64,000 nt of DNA from Flavobacteriia bacterium (GCA_016178305.1 JACOTM010000030.1:62001-126000); one strand, 5' to 3'. Shown: positions 8,709 through 17,593, counted from the stretch's first letter. Made by a program: numbers and translations. The notes: a model not told the origin generated them from the letters alone.

Positions 8709-8791
8709 TTTTGGTTTTTTTGTTTTTACAATGTTTGAATATAATATTCTAAAATTAAAATTCCTAATTTCTGAAGTCTTTTCGAAAATAT

Positions 8792-9763
8792 TTATATAAA
8801 TCCAACTTTTAACCGAACTCTTTTCAAAACATCTTTGGCGATTTTTCGAGCTTTATCAGCCCCTAATGCCAAGGCTTCATCTATTTTAAATGTATTAGAC
8901 ATCAAATCATTATACATCAATCGTTCTTTTGAAAATTTTTCCAAAATTAATTCAAACAAAGCAATTTTTGCATGGCCATATCCATAATTTCCAGCTAAAT
9001 AATTGGAACGCATTGTTTCGATTTCATCATTCGAAGCTAACAATCTATATAAAGCAAAAATGTGGCAAGTATCTGGGTCTTTGGGTTCTTCCAACTCTTT
9101 ACTATCTGAGACAATTGACATCACTTGTTTTTTCAATTCTTTTTCAGGTAAAAAAACATTAATGAAATTGTTACGTGATTTACTCATTTTCTCACCATCT
9201 GTTCCTGGAACTATTTTAGTTTCTTCACTAATTTTAGATTGAGGCCTTACAAAAGTCTCTCCCATAGCATGATTAAATCGATCAGCTACATCTCTGGTAA
9301 ACTCCAAATGCTGTTCTTGATCTTTTCCAACAGGAACTATTTCGGCATCATATAATAAAATATCAGCAGCCATTAGCATCGGATACGTAAATAAACCCGC
9401 ATTCACATCTCCTAATCGATCTGATTTATCTTTAAATCCATGTGCTAAAGTTAACCTTTGATATGGAAAATAGCTCAATAAATACCACATCAATTCTGTC
9501 ACTTCAGGCACATCACTTTGCCTATAAAAAGTAGTAATTTCAGGGTTTATCCCAAAAGCCAGCCACGTTGCAGCGGTTGAATAAGTGTTTGATTTAAGCA
9601 ATTCTCCATCTTTAATTTGGGTCAAAGAATGCATGTCAGCAATAAACATAAATGATTCATTTTTAGAATCATTTGCCATTTCGATAGCAGGAATAATTGC
9701 GCCTAATAAATTTCCTAAATGTGGTGTTCCTGTACTTTGAACCCCTGTTAGAATACGAGCCAT
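8792..9763 (-). CDS. trpS: Tryptophanyl-tRNA synthetase
   Basis: 323 residues. A class I synthetase that charges tRNA-Trp. It opens with ILTGVQSTGTPHLGNLLGAI, where TPHLGN is the HIGH-type motif, and continues with FIADMHSLTQ and AADILLYDAEIVPVGKDQ, the tryptophan-binding region. The signature GEKMSKSRNNF holds the KMSKS loop. The length is normal for bacterial TrpRS. It reads away from plsC, with an 89-base divergent spacer between the two starts. Confidence 0.97.
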   Translation of the reverse strand: MARILTGVQSTGTPHLGNLLGAIIPAIEMANDSKNESFMFIADMHSLTQIKDGELLKSNTYSTAATWLAFGINPEITTFYRQSDVPEVTELMWYLLSYFPYQRLTLAHGFKDKSDRLGDVNAGLFTYPMLMAADILLYDAEIVPVGKDQEQHLEFTRDVADRFNHAMGETFVRPQSKISEETKIVPGTDGEKMSKSRNNFINVFLPEKELKKQVMSIVSDSKELEEPKDPDTCHIFALYRLLASNDEIETMRSNYLAGNYGYGHAKIALFELILEKFSKERLMYNDLMSNTFKIDEALALGADKARKIAKDVLKRVRLKVGFI

Positions 9764-9819
9764 TTCTGATTAATTTTGTGCTAAATTACTGATAATTTTA
9801 CCAAATTTTTATATCATTG

Positions 9820-9848
9820 TTTGGTTGTATTCGATTTTTGTATATTTG
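9820..9848 (+). promoter_or_regulatory. Bacteroidota-type promoter for plsC
   Basis: A TTTG at 9820-9823 and a TATATTTG at 9841-9848 are separated by 17 bases, a perfect match to the -33/-7 consensus of this phylum. The only start that fits the reading frame (GTG 9853) is five bases after the -7 element, which implies a leaderless or nearly leaderless transcript. Confidence 0.7.
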
Positions 9849-9852
9849 GTAA

Positions 9853-10626
9853 GTGAAGATTTGGAAATTTATTGGTGGTAATACATGGAAATTATATGTA
9901 GGAATTGTTTTTTTTCTTACAGGAATTTTATTGTATCCCATTTTTTTAATTTTTTTATATTCAGAAAAAGGTAAAAAATTCTGTTTTAAACTTTCGGTTT
10001 GTTGGAGTTGGTTAATTCGAATTTTTTGTTGTTATCATGTTCACAAGGTAAAAAAATCAGAATTGCCTAATGGTCCTTATATTATCATTTCAAATCATGC
10101 TTCTTATTTAGATATTTTTTTAATGTGCACCATTTTACCTGAACATCCCTTTATTTTTTTAGGCAAAAGTGAACTTTTAAAATATCCCATTTTAGCAACC
10201 TATTTCAAAAAACTACATATCCCTGTTTTTAGGCACGACAAAAGAAAAGCAGCGCAATCATTTATTCAAGCTAAAAAAGCGGTTAAAAATGGCTGGAGCT
10301 TGATGATTTTTCCAGAAGGAGGAATAGCAGATGAACATTTACCGAAAATGATGCCTTTTAAAGATGGTGCTTTCAAATTAGCGAAGTCACTTCATGTATC
10401 AATTGTTCCATTAACATTTACAAACAATCACCTCTTATTTTCAGACCCGAGTATGTGGTTTGGCGGAGCATATCCTGGGATTTCAAAAGTGCATATTCAT
10501 CATTATATCTCTGCTGAAGAAATTCAAAATATGGATGAAAAAGTATTACTGAAAAAATGCTTTGACATCATCAACCAACCTTTATTAGAAAAATATCCAG
10601 ATATGGAATCTTGGACTCTTAAATGA
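9853..10626 (+). CDS. plsC: 1-acyl-glycerol-3-phosphate acyltransferase (PlsC family)
   Basis: 257 residues. Adds the second acyl chain to lysophosphatidate in membrane lipid synthesis. The N terminus has a hydrophobic segment (about residues 15-37) that anchors it to the inner membrane. The catalytic motif NHASYLD gives the H(X4)D pair His82 and Asp87, and the second conserved block is IFPEGG. The start is taken as GTG at 9853 because no in-frame ATG lies nearby and the hydrophobic anchor follows immediately. A strong promoter lies directly upstream. The gene is monocistronic or shares little with the cysteine desulfurase, which has its own promoter. Confidence 0.9.
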   Translation: MKIWKFIGGNTWKLYVGIVFFLTGILLYPIFLIFLYSEKGKKFCFKLSVCWSWLIRIFCCYHVHKVKKSELPNGPYIIISNHASYLDIFLMCTILPEHPFIFLGKSELLKYPILATYFKKLHIPVFRHDKRKAAQSFIQAKKAVKNGWSLMIFPEGGIADEHLPKMMPFKDGAFKLAKSLHVSIVPLTFTNNHLLFSDPSMWFGGAYPGISKVHIHHYISAEEIQNMDEKVLLKKCFDIINQPLLEKYPDMESWTLK

Positions 10627-10669
10627 ATTTTTATACCTCCAAATTATCGTATGTTTCAAACGAATCACG

Positions 10670-10699
10670 TTGAATGAATCTTACTTTTTCTTATCTTTG
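10670..10699 (+). promoter_or_regulatory. Promoter for the cysteine desulfurase gene
   Basis: TTGA at 10670-10673, an 18-base spacer, and TATCTTTG at 10692-10699 match the Bacteroidota promoter form. Transcription would begin near 10705, which rules out the in-frame GTG at 10699 and points to ATG 10714 as the start codon, with a leader of about ten bases. Confidence 0.65.
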
Positions 10700-10713
10700 T
10701 GAAAATTTTTTCT

Positions 10714-11853
10714 ATGAGAGTTTATTTAGATAATGCAGCAACAACACCCGTAGCACCAGAGGTAGTAGAGGTTATGATTCCAGTTTTAAGAAACGAATTT
10801 GGTAATCCTTCTTCCACTCACTTTTACGGCAGACAAGCAAAAGCATCCATCGAAACATCTCGTAGAAGTATTGCTAAAATCTTGAATTGCCAACCTTCTG
10901 AAATCATTTTTACTTCAGGAGGAACAGAAGCAGATAATATGGCTCTTTTCTCATCTGTTAATCTCATGGGCGTTAAACATATTATTACTTCAGCAATTGA
11001 GCATCATGCAGTTGGACATACAGCTGAGGCACTTGAAAAATCGTTAGGTGTTCGGGTAAGTATCGTAAAATTAGACTCCAAAGGAAATGTAGATTTAAAA
11101 GATTTAGAAAATCTATTAATTACAGAAGATAAAACTTTAGTTTCATTGATGCATGCAAATAATGAAATTGGAACACTTTTGCCTTTGAAAAAAGTTAGTG
11201 AAATGTGCCGTAAATACAATGCTTTGTTTCATTCTGACACTGTACAAACGATGGGACATTATCATTTTGACTTACAGGAGTTAGATATTGATTTCATTAC
11301 ATGTGCTGCCCATAAATTCCATGGTCCAAAAGGAGCCGGATTTTTATATGTTAATAAAAAAGCAAAAGTTGAATCTTTAATCCATGGGGGATCTCAAGAA
11401 AGAGGTTTACGAGGAGGAACTGAAAATGTTTATGGGATTGTTGGTTTAGCAAAAGCAATGGAACTAGCTTATGAAGATGTGGGAGGGCATCAAAGACATG
11501 TACAATCTTTGAAAAACTACATGATTGAAAAATTACAAAATACTTTCAGTGACATTTCATTTCATGGAGAGATTAATCCTGAGAAAAGTTTATATACAGT
11601 ATTAAATGTTTGCTTTCCAAAAACTGAAAAAGGGGGAATGTTGCTTTTTACTTTAGATTTAAAAGGAGTTGCTTGTTCGGGAGGAAGTGCTTGTACATCT
11701 GGAGCAGCAAAAGGATCTCATGTTTTAGAAGGAATTGGAGCAGATACAACAAAGCCAAATGTTAGATTTTCATTTTCACGATACACCACGAGAGAAGAAA
11801 TTGATTTTGCATTAGAAAAAATTGTTGAAGCCTTTGAAGTAACTCTTGCCTAG
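10714..11853 (+). CDS. Cysteine desulfurase (IscS/NifS family)
   Basis: 379 residues from ATG 10714, preferred over an in-frame GTG at 10699 because the -7 element ends there. A PLP enzyme that takes sulfur from cysteine for iron-sulfur clusters and thiolated tRNA. It begins MRVYLDNAATTP, the family N terminus. The PLP lysine lies in CAAHKFHGPKG, followed by HGGSQERGLRGGTENV, and the mobile-loop catalytic Cys is in GGSACTSGA. No iscU or other cluster genes are adjacent, so its exact partner is not evident. It is most similar in layout to IscS-type rather than SufS-type enzymes, which is a family-level judgement. Confidence 0.93.
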   Translation: MRVYLDNAATTPVAPEVVEVMIPVLRNEFGNPSSTHFYGRQAKASIETSRRSIAKILNCQPSEIIFTSGGTEADNMALFSSVNLMGVKHIITSAIEHHAVGHTAEALEKSLGVRVSIVKLDSKGNVDLKDLENLLITEDKTLVSLMHANNEIGTLLPLKKVSEMCRKYNALFHSDTVQTMGHYHFDLQELDIDFITCAAHKFHGPKGAGFLYVNKKAKVESLIHGGSQERGLRGGTENVYGIVGLAKAMELAYEDVGGHQRHVQSLKNYMIEKLQNTFSDISFHGEINPEKSLYTVLNVCFPKTEKGGMLLFTLDLKGVACSGGSACTSGAAKGSHVLEGIGADTTKPNVRFSFSRYTTREEIDFALEKIVEAFEVTLA

Positions 11854-11911
11854 TTGATATAGACAGTTTCTATATCATTCGCAATAATATTTAATATTCT
11901 ATCCTTTGAAA

Positions 11912-11942
11912 TTTGCTTAATCTAAAACTTTATGTATTTTTG
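11912..11942 (+). promoter_or_regulatory. Promoter for the glycosyltransferase gene
   Basis: TTTG at 11912-11915, a 19-base spacer and TATTTTTG at 11935-11942 fit the Bacteroidota consensus. The expected transcription start is just before the TTG start codon at 11959. Confidence 0.6.
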
Positions 11943-11958
11943 ATTAAAGTGAAATTAT

Positions 11959-13110
11959 TTGAAAGGCGTAAAACACATATTAATTTTAAGCTCTTGGTAT
12001 CCATCAAGAAACAGACCTTTTTTAGGGAATTTTATTCAACGGTTCGCCAAATTAATTTCTAGTAAATATCGTGTAACTGTTTTATATACTTGCTCTGATA
12101 TTGCACTAAATAAAATTGAAATTTCAGAAAATTTAAAAGGAAATTTACGGGAAATTATTGCTTACCATCCTAAGGGTAAAACACCTTTTCATACGTTATA
12201 TTATCAATATAAAGCTTTTAAAAAAGGATTAAACATTATTCAAAAGGTAGATATTATTCATGCCAATGTTTTATTAACAAAAGGAATTCAATTTCTCATT
12301 GCGAAACGGAAATTTAAATGCCCGCTTTTAGTTTTAGAACATGCGTCATATTACAGACCTGAAGTCAAAGAATCTCGTAATATTTATGAAAAAATGATTT
12401 TTGCTTTAGTAAAACCAAAAATTGATCAGCTTGCTGCGGTTTCTGAACTATTGAAAAGTGATTTAAAAAGTGATTTTCCAAATAAAGACATTCAAGTTCT
12501 TCCTTATCATGTTGATTTAACCTTATTTAAACCTAAAAAAATAAGCGCTGATGAAAAAATATTACACGATAACTCCCATTTTAAATTTATACATATTTCA
12601 ACATTAGACGAAACAGTAAAAGATCCAAAAGGAATTATTGATGCGTGTAAATTATTAATAAATGGAGGGATAACCAATTTTCATTTAACATTCATTAGTG
12701 ATGAACCTTATGGAAAATGGGAAACCTATGCTTATTCAAAAAAATTAACCGATTATATTTCATTCATAGGACCCTTACAATGGGGTGAATTAGTACCGCA
12801 TTATCAAGAATCTGACGCTTTTATTTTATTTTCAAAGTATGAAACTTTTTCAATTGTTTTAGCTGAAGCATGGTCTTGTGGTATTCCAGTAATTACTACC
12901 CCTGTCGGTATTGGAAAAGATTTACCTGCTGAATTAGGATCACAAGTAGAGGTAAATAATCCCGAAAGTTTAGCAAAAGCCATGCATCGTATGATTATTC
13001 GAAAAAGAGAATTTGATTCTGTTGCTATTCGAAAATATGCGAATCGATTTTCTCCAAAAAATGTTTTAATGACTTATGATGGCATTCTTCAAAAAATAAA
13101 TATTAAATAA
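11959..13110 (+). CDS. Glycosyltransferase, GT4-like (GT-B fold)
   Basis: 383 residues. Likely transfers a sugar from a nucleotide donor to a glycan or lipid acceptor. The N-terminal half begins HILILSSWYPSRNRPFLGNF, a usual opening of Bacteroidota GT4 enzymes (strand, then the acceptor-binding loop). The C-terminal donor half contains ESDAFILFSKYETFSIVLAEA, which includes the E(X7)E motif, followed by CGIPVITTPVG. The start codon is TTG 11959; no in-frame ATG lies close. No transmembrane segments are present. The acceptor is unknown. It lies upstream of the GreA-like gene by 5 bases, so the two are probably cotranscribed, without an obvious functional link. Confidence 0.88.
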   Translation: MKGVKHILILSSWYPSRNRPFLGNFIQRFAKLISSKYRVTVLYTCSDIALNKIEISENLKGNLREIIAYHPKGKTPFHTLYYQYKAFKKGLNIIQKVDIIHANVLLTKGIQFLIAKRKFKCPLLVLEHASYYRPEVKESRNIYEKMIFALVKPKIDQLAAVSELLKSDLKSDFPNKDIQVLPYHVDLTLFKPKKISADEKILHDNSHFKFIHISTLDETVKDPKGIIDACKLLINGGITNFHLTFISDEPYGKWETYAYSKKLTDYISFIGPLQWGELVPHYQESDAFILFSKYETFSIVLAEAWSCGIPVITTPVGIGKDLPAELGSQVEVNNPESLAKAMHRMIIRKREFDSVAIRKYANRFSPKNVLMTYDGILQKINIK

Positions 13111-13115
13111 AATTA

Positions 13116-13562
13116 ATGAACAAAAATTTGGTTCATACAGAAGTTGTACTTCACCTTCAATCAAAAATTGATGCATTATCAGTATTATTGAAAGATGTTT
13201 GTAACTCTACATCCGAAGATTCTAAAAGTTCTGCTGGAGACAAACATGAAACTTCAACATCAATGGCTCAATTGGAACAAGAAAAATTATCAAATCAGAT
13301 CCAAGAATTTCTAAAAATGAAAGCTGTTTTATTGAAATTAAATCCTGAAAAAAACCATATTAAAATTGAGCTTGGAAGTTTAGTAGAAACAAATAAAGGT
13401 TGGTTCTATTTTTCAGTTGGTTTAGGTTTAATAAAAATAAAAGAAATAGGTGTTTTTTGTTTGACTCCTATTTCCCCTATTGGTCAACTATTAAATGGAA
13501 AAATGGCAGGAAATTCAATTTCTTTTAACAACTCAGAAACGAATGTTATAAATGTTTTGTAA
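13116..13562 (+). CDS. GreA/GreB C-terminal-like small protein
   Basis: 148 residues. The first half is a charged helical region with the motif SSAGDKHETSTSMAQLEQEK, which resembles the coiled-coil of transcript cleavage factors. The second half (IELGSLVETNKGWFYFS, then ISPIGQLLNGKMAGNSI) matches the C-terminal Gre-type FKBP-like domain that docks on RNA polymerase. Relatives in this phylum are often labelled 3-oxoacyl-ACP synthase in databases, a label the sequence does not support, since no ketosynthase motif is present. Whether it acts on RNA polymerase is inference. It follows the glycosyltransferase by 5 bases, and a hairpin repeat lies downstream at 13728-13757. Confidence 0.75.
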   Translation: MNKNLVHTEVVLHLQSKIDALSVLLKDVCNSTSEDSKSSAGDKHETSTSMAQLEQEKLSNQIQEFLKMKAVLLKLNPEKNHIKIELGSLVETNKGWFYFSVGLGLIKIKEIGVFCLTPISPIGQLLNGKMAGNSISFNNSETNVINVL

Positions 13563-13727
13563 AACTCCTTTATAATATGAACCAAGTTCGAATAAAATAT
13601 TCTTCAAATCTACTTCGCCACCGATTTTAATTTCCTGTAATCTCTGAAATCTAAGCGATGATTCATGATTTGATTTGGTTGATAATTGGAATTATATAAT
13701 TCATAAACTCAGTCATTGTAAGGACAT

Positions 13728-13757
13728 AAAGGTTTCTAACGGATAGAAACGACTAAA
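13728..13757 (-). repeat. Short hairpin repeat, copy 1
   Basis: On the minus strand this copy reads TTTAGTCGTTTC, then TATCCGTTAGAAACCTTT. The core GTTTCTATCCGTTAGAAAC is a hairpin with 7-base arms. Copies 2 and 3 lie at 28249-28280 and 28351-28379 with few mismatches. This copy lies between two convergent genes, 165 bases after the GreA-like stop. Confidence 0.7.
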
Positions 13758-13775
13758 TTCGGCTAACTATTTTGC

Positions 13776-15227
13776 TCAATAATTACGGTAATCATTCCAT
13801 AAACAGCTACGAATCCCTACCGTTAAATAATAAGTCGGTTCATGAATATAGGTGTTAATTCTCAATTGATTTTCCATGAAAATTTGCAAGTTCGTTGCAC
13901 TGTCTATTCTGTATGCCGTTGATAAAATTATTCGCGAACCATTATTTCCATTTCCTTGACCAATCAAGTTGTTATATTCATGTGGACGATTATTATACGA
14001 TTGATAAATATCTCCACCATAACTTAATCCATCTTTTTTATCATACCCTTTTAAAAAATAACTGGCAAAAAATTTAATAATCCAATTCTCTCTTTGCCAT
14101 TTTGCTTCCACTAAAAGTTCTGCAAAACTTCCTCCATAAGGATGAGCTAACGCATAACCTTGATTTCCATAATTTTCTGAATAATGTGCATGTGAATAAG
14201 TGTAAGGTCTAGCAAAATTAAACTCAGATCTGTAAAATATTTGACCCATTTTCGTTTTAACTCTACCTTTAATACCTAATTGTGCTCCGTATTTATTTCC
14301 CCACCATTTAGACCTGGCTTTTAATTCTCCCAATAAAAATTCATCCAAAACAATTTGTCCGTAGAGTGTATGTTTTTTATATTTTGCAGAAAAATGAAAG
14401 CCCATTATAATATTATCGGAAGAACCCATTGAATATTCTTGCGGTCTATAAAAAATAATTGGATTCAGGTATTCAGCATCAAAACCTCTGTTTAAAGTTG
14501 TATCTTTTGGCTGAAAAACAACCGTCTCAAAAAATCCCAAATTTAGCCATTTTGTAGCATTGATGCTTAAATAATGAGTCCCTGCATATTTAGATTTCCA
14601 ATTTTTTTTAACTTCTTCTCTGTAAAATTGATACAACATTAAGTATTCAATCCTCCAAAACTTTGCTCTAATTTGAGCAAAAGGAGATGCAACTGAATAA
14701 TCGCTTAATAACAATGACCGGTTGCCTTCTCCGATAAAATTATTATCAATTCCTGCTTGGAAATTAAAAATATGATTCGGTGAAAAAGAAATGCGTCCTC
14801 GAATATCAGTATATTGAATACTACTGTTTTTTGCTCTTGAAAACACATAAGCTTTTGGTTCTAAAAAAGAATTATCAACTTTCCCTAAACCTTCAATTGC
14901 AGCCACACGGAAAAACCATTTATTTGCAAACTGGCTTTCTATAGATGCTCCTAAACCTGTTCTATATTGTAGATTAGAAGGTGTAAATCCAATATCCAAC
15001 AAGCCATTTATTGTGAAATAATTTGAACTTATTCCTTTTGAAATAAAACCTATTTTAGATTTAGTGGGTATTTGTGTGTTTGAAATTGCAGGTAATATTT
15101 CTGAATGAAATGATAAATCAGTTGTTTGAATTGTATCGCAAGGTAATTCTTCATACAAAGGTTTTACTTGTACTTGAGCAACAGACAAATGAGAAATAAA
15201 AAAAACAACTAATAAAAATACTTTCAT
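13776..15227 (-). CDS. Outer-membrane beta-barrel protein, Wzi/RemB-like
   Basis: 483 residues from ATG 15227, whose A is the last base of the upstream stop (TGATG), so translation is coupled. An earlier TTG at 15230 is possible but less likely. The signal peptide is VFLLVVFFISHLSVAQ. The remainder shows alternating aromatic strands of an outer-membrane barrel and the motif FIGEGNRSLLLSDYS. The upstream fusion protein carries nearly the same motif, so the two are paralogues. Similar motifs occur in Wzi-like capsule-surface proteins and in RemB-type proteins linked to gliding in Flavobacterium; this assignment is from memory of the families. The substrate is unknown. Confidence 0.7.
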   Translation of the reverse strand: MKVFLLVVFFISHLSVAQVQVKPLYEELPCDTIQTTDLSFHSEILPAISNTQIPTKSKIGFISKGISSNYFTINGLLDIGFTPSNLQYRTGLGASIESQFANKWFFRVAAIEGLGKVDNSFLEPKAYVFSRAKNSSIQYTDIRGRISFSPNHIFNFQAGIDNNFIGEGNRSLLLSDYSVASPFAQIRAKFWRIEYLMLYQFYREEVKKNWKSKYAGTHYLSINATKWLNLGFFETVVFQPKDTTLNRGFDAEYLNPIIFYRPQEYSMGSSDNIIMGFHFSAKYKKHTLYGQIVLDEFLLGELKARSKWWGNKYGAQLGIKGRVKTKMGQIFYRSEFNFARPYTYSHAHYSENYGNQGYALAHPYGGSFAELLVEAKWQRENWIIKFFASYFLKGYDKKDGLSYGGDIYQSYNNRPHEYNNLIGQGNGNNGSRIILSTAYRIDSATNLQIFMENQLRINTYIHEPTYYLTVGIRSCLWNDYRNY

Positions 15228-17557
15228 CAAAAATCGTTATAATGATTAATAATTCCGGTTCTTAACCCAAAATTCAAAAAATTTGTTTTGAAATTATCAC
15301 TATTAAAATCAACTCGTTGAACCCATGTTGCAAAAACGGTAAAATTTATTTTTCGATTTATTCGATAACCAGCTTCAATTTGATGATGATAAATTTGTTT
15401 GTTTTGAATGGGATTATTTTTTGAAACTGCTAATAAAAAATTAGCTTCATAATTTCTTAATTGATACATAATTGTTTTATAATCAATGTAAAACCTTTTA
15501 TATTCATAATTAAAACGAATAATAAATTCTTGAAATCCATTTCCTTTCGTATGTGCTAATGGCAAATTGCATTGGGAATAATTTAATCTTCTATTTACAG
15601 TAGCAACATATAATGAATTAGGAACATCATTGTATTCTAATTGTAGCATCAAGTTTTTAATTTTAAAAAAATTATACCCTCTAATTCCAAATTGAAAACC
15701 AAAATGTTTTGAATTTAAATTAGACATTGCAATTTGAGAATATACTCTATAATTTTTCAATAAAACGCCTTCTATATTTAATCCTAGTATAGAATTCATC
15801 TGATTGTAATTTGAATATAATGCTTCCGTTAAACCAGGAATAGGATTATAAAAAAAATTATTTACTTTGTGCGAAGTTACAGAATCTCCTTTACTCCATA
15901 TAATTCCTTCAAAAGCACTGATTGAAAAAAAATCAAATGGTTTAAATGTTGCATAATTAACCGAATATCCTTTAGGTTCATAATATGCTTCATCTGTTGT
16001 TTTAATTGGTCTTCTCAATAAATTAAACATTTTTTCACGCATGCAAACTATCGAAAATCGTTTACTCAAATTATAATTAATCTGAAAATATGGTCCATTA
16101 ATACTATTATCTGACAACAATAACGAACGATGGCCAGCCCCAATGAAATGGGAATTATTTCCTACTGCGATTTGAATTTTTTTAATCGGTGAATAAACAA
16201 TACTTCCTATTGCATAAGCATAATCATAACCATTTTCTTTAAACGGCTTCGTACGTGCAGCTCCTGGAATCACGGCATTTAAAGTACTGTAGCCTCCATT
16301 ATTTGGATATAGTTCACCTATCGAATTATAATATGCCCGTTCATAATCTAAAAAACGTGCTTGGTTTTCATAAAATGCAGTTGAATAAGAAAAATTTTTA
16401 AATAAATCTCCTTCTATTTGCAACCCTCTTGTATTTTGATAATATTTTGTTGGTACGGTATCAGCTCTGTTTTCACCTTTTGAAATATCCATTAAAGGAG
16501 TGATTGAAAAATTATAATTTTCGCCTTTTACTTGAATTAAATAATTTTTCAAGAGCATTTCAGTAAAATCATAATATTGAATAGAAGTATCGGCATTTAG
16601 CGTCTGTAAATCAAATTCATTTTCTGAAACAGGAAAAAAAGAGCCATTTAAAAAACTTTTACCTTTTAACGGAGAATAAATTTTATCTTTAAAATAGGAA
16701 TGAATCGGAGCAAAATTTTGTTGTGACCAACTCAATAAAAAACAAAAGCAAAATAATATACTTAATAACGGTTTTGTTTTAGCAATAAAAAATGGATTGA
16801 ATAAACTTTCTTTATTATAAATTAATGAATTCCCCGTTTCTACGTCATAAATTACTCCTCCTAAAGCTTCTAAAATTGCTTGGCCTGCAGCAATGTCCCA
16901 TTCCATTGTGGGTGTAAAACGAGGATATACATCTGCCGTTCCTGTTACCAAATCAAAAAATTTTAGGGCGCTTCCTTTTTTAAGAAATTCTATTTCAGAA
17001 TGTTTCACTTTTAATTCTTCAATAAAATCAGCAGAAGCTCCTGAATGTGGTGATCGTGATGTCGCCATAATTAATGGAGAATTATATTGGGTTTTAGCCT
17101 CAATCTTTTTCCATTTACAAACATCGTTGACATCTTCAAAAAGAGAGATATACACTCCTATTTCTTTGCTTCCAAACAATACTTTTTGTTCTACTGGCCA
17201 TGCAATTACTCCAAAAATCGCTTTCCCTTCATCAATTAAGGCAATATTTACAGCAAATTCGCCATTTCTTTGAATATATTCTTTTGTCCCATCCAATGGA
17301 TCAACACACCAATTTAATTTCCAATTTTTGCGAATTTCATAGGATTCATGAACACTTTCTTCTCCTAAAACAGGAATATTTGTTTCTTTAAGAATCTCTA
17401 AAATCAATTGAGAAGAAGCATAATCAGCCTCTGTTACTGGTGATCCGTCTGTTTTAATTTTTGAATCAAAACCTTTTTCATAATAATGCATAATCACCTC
17501 CGATGCTTTGATCGACGCTTCAATTGCTTTTTGATATGTGAAAGATAAAATATTCAA
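15227..17557 (-). CDS. cysQ: In-frame fusion: CysQ-type phosphatase plus outer-membrane barrel
   Basis: 776 residues in two unrelated parts. Residues 1-260 are a complete CysQ (3'(2'),5'-bisphosphate nucleotidase), with the metal site GEES (65-68), WCVDPLDGTKEY (84-94) and EWDIAAGQAIL (219-229). This is a cytoplasmic enzyme that removes PAP from sulfate assimilation. Residues 263-280 (PLLSILFCFCFLLSWSQQ) look like a lipid-free signal peptide. From 281 on is a beta-barrel with FIGAGHRSLLLSDNS, a paralogue of the next gene. No ATG, GTG or TTG start lies just before the signal-like stretch. The start TTG 17557 is supported by a TATCTTTG element 17 bases upstream and a stop in frame before it. 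Probably an ancestral cysQ and a barrel gene that lost their junction, or an assembly error. Confidence 0.8.
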   Translation of the reverse strand: MNILSFTYQKAIEASIKASEVIMHYYEKGFDSKIKTDGSPVTEADYASSQLILEILKETNIPVLGEESVHESYEIRKNWKLNWCVDPLDGTKEYIQRNGEFAVNIALIDEGKAIFGVIAWPVEQKVLFGSKEIGVYISLFEDVNDVCKWKKIEAKTQYNSPLIMATSRSPHSGASADFIEELKVKHSEIEFLKKGSALKFFDLVTGTADVYPRFTPTMEWDIAAGQAILEALGGVIYDVETGNSLIYNKESLFNPFFIAKTKPLLSILFCFCFLLSWSQQNFAPIHSYFKDKIYSPLKGKSFLNGSFFPVSENEFDLQTLNADTSIQYYDFTEMLLKNYLIQVKGENYNFSITPLMDISKGENRADTVPTKYYQNTRGLQIEGDLFKNFSYSTAFYENQARFLDYERAYYNSIGELYPNNGGYSTLNAVIPGAARTKPFKENGYDYAYAIGSIVYSPIKKIQIAVGNNSHFIGAGHRSLLLSDNSINGPYFQINYNLSKRFSIVCMREKMFNLLRRPIKTTDEAYYEPKGYSVNYATFKPFDFFSISAFEGIIWSKGDSVTSHKVNNFFYNPIPGLTEALYSNYNQMNSILGLNIEGVLLKNYRVYSQIAMSNLNSKHFGFQFGIRGYNFFKIKNLMLQLEYNDVPNSLYVATVNRRLNYSQCNLPLAHTKGNGFQEFIIRFNYEYKRFYIDYKTIMYQLRNYEANFLLAVSKNNPIQNKQIYHHQIEAGYRINRKINFTVFATWVQRVDFNSDNFKTNFLNFGLRTGIINHYNDF

Positions 17558-17573
17558 TAAATTTCAATTGATT

Positions 17574-17581
17574 CAAAGATA
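17574..17581 (-). promoter_or_regulatory. -7 promoter element for the cysQ fusion
   Basis: Minus strand TATCTTTG, 17 bases before the TTG start at 17557. It lies directly after the terminator of the thioredoxin operon, so the fusion gene has its own transcript. Confidence 0.6.
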
Positions 17582-17593
17582 ATAAGATAAAAT

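Noticed and set aside
10699-10713. Upstream GTG start for the cysteine desulfurase
   Set aside because: The codon overlaps the end of the TATCTTTG promoter element, and the family start MRVYLDNAATT begins at 10714.
11855-11876. Terminator after the cysteine desulfurase (GATATAG ... CTATATC)
   Set aside because: The short AT-only stem lacks a following T run.
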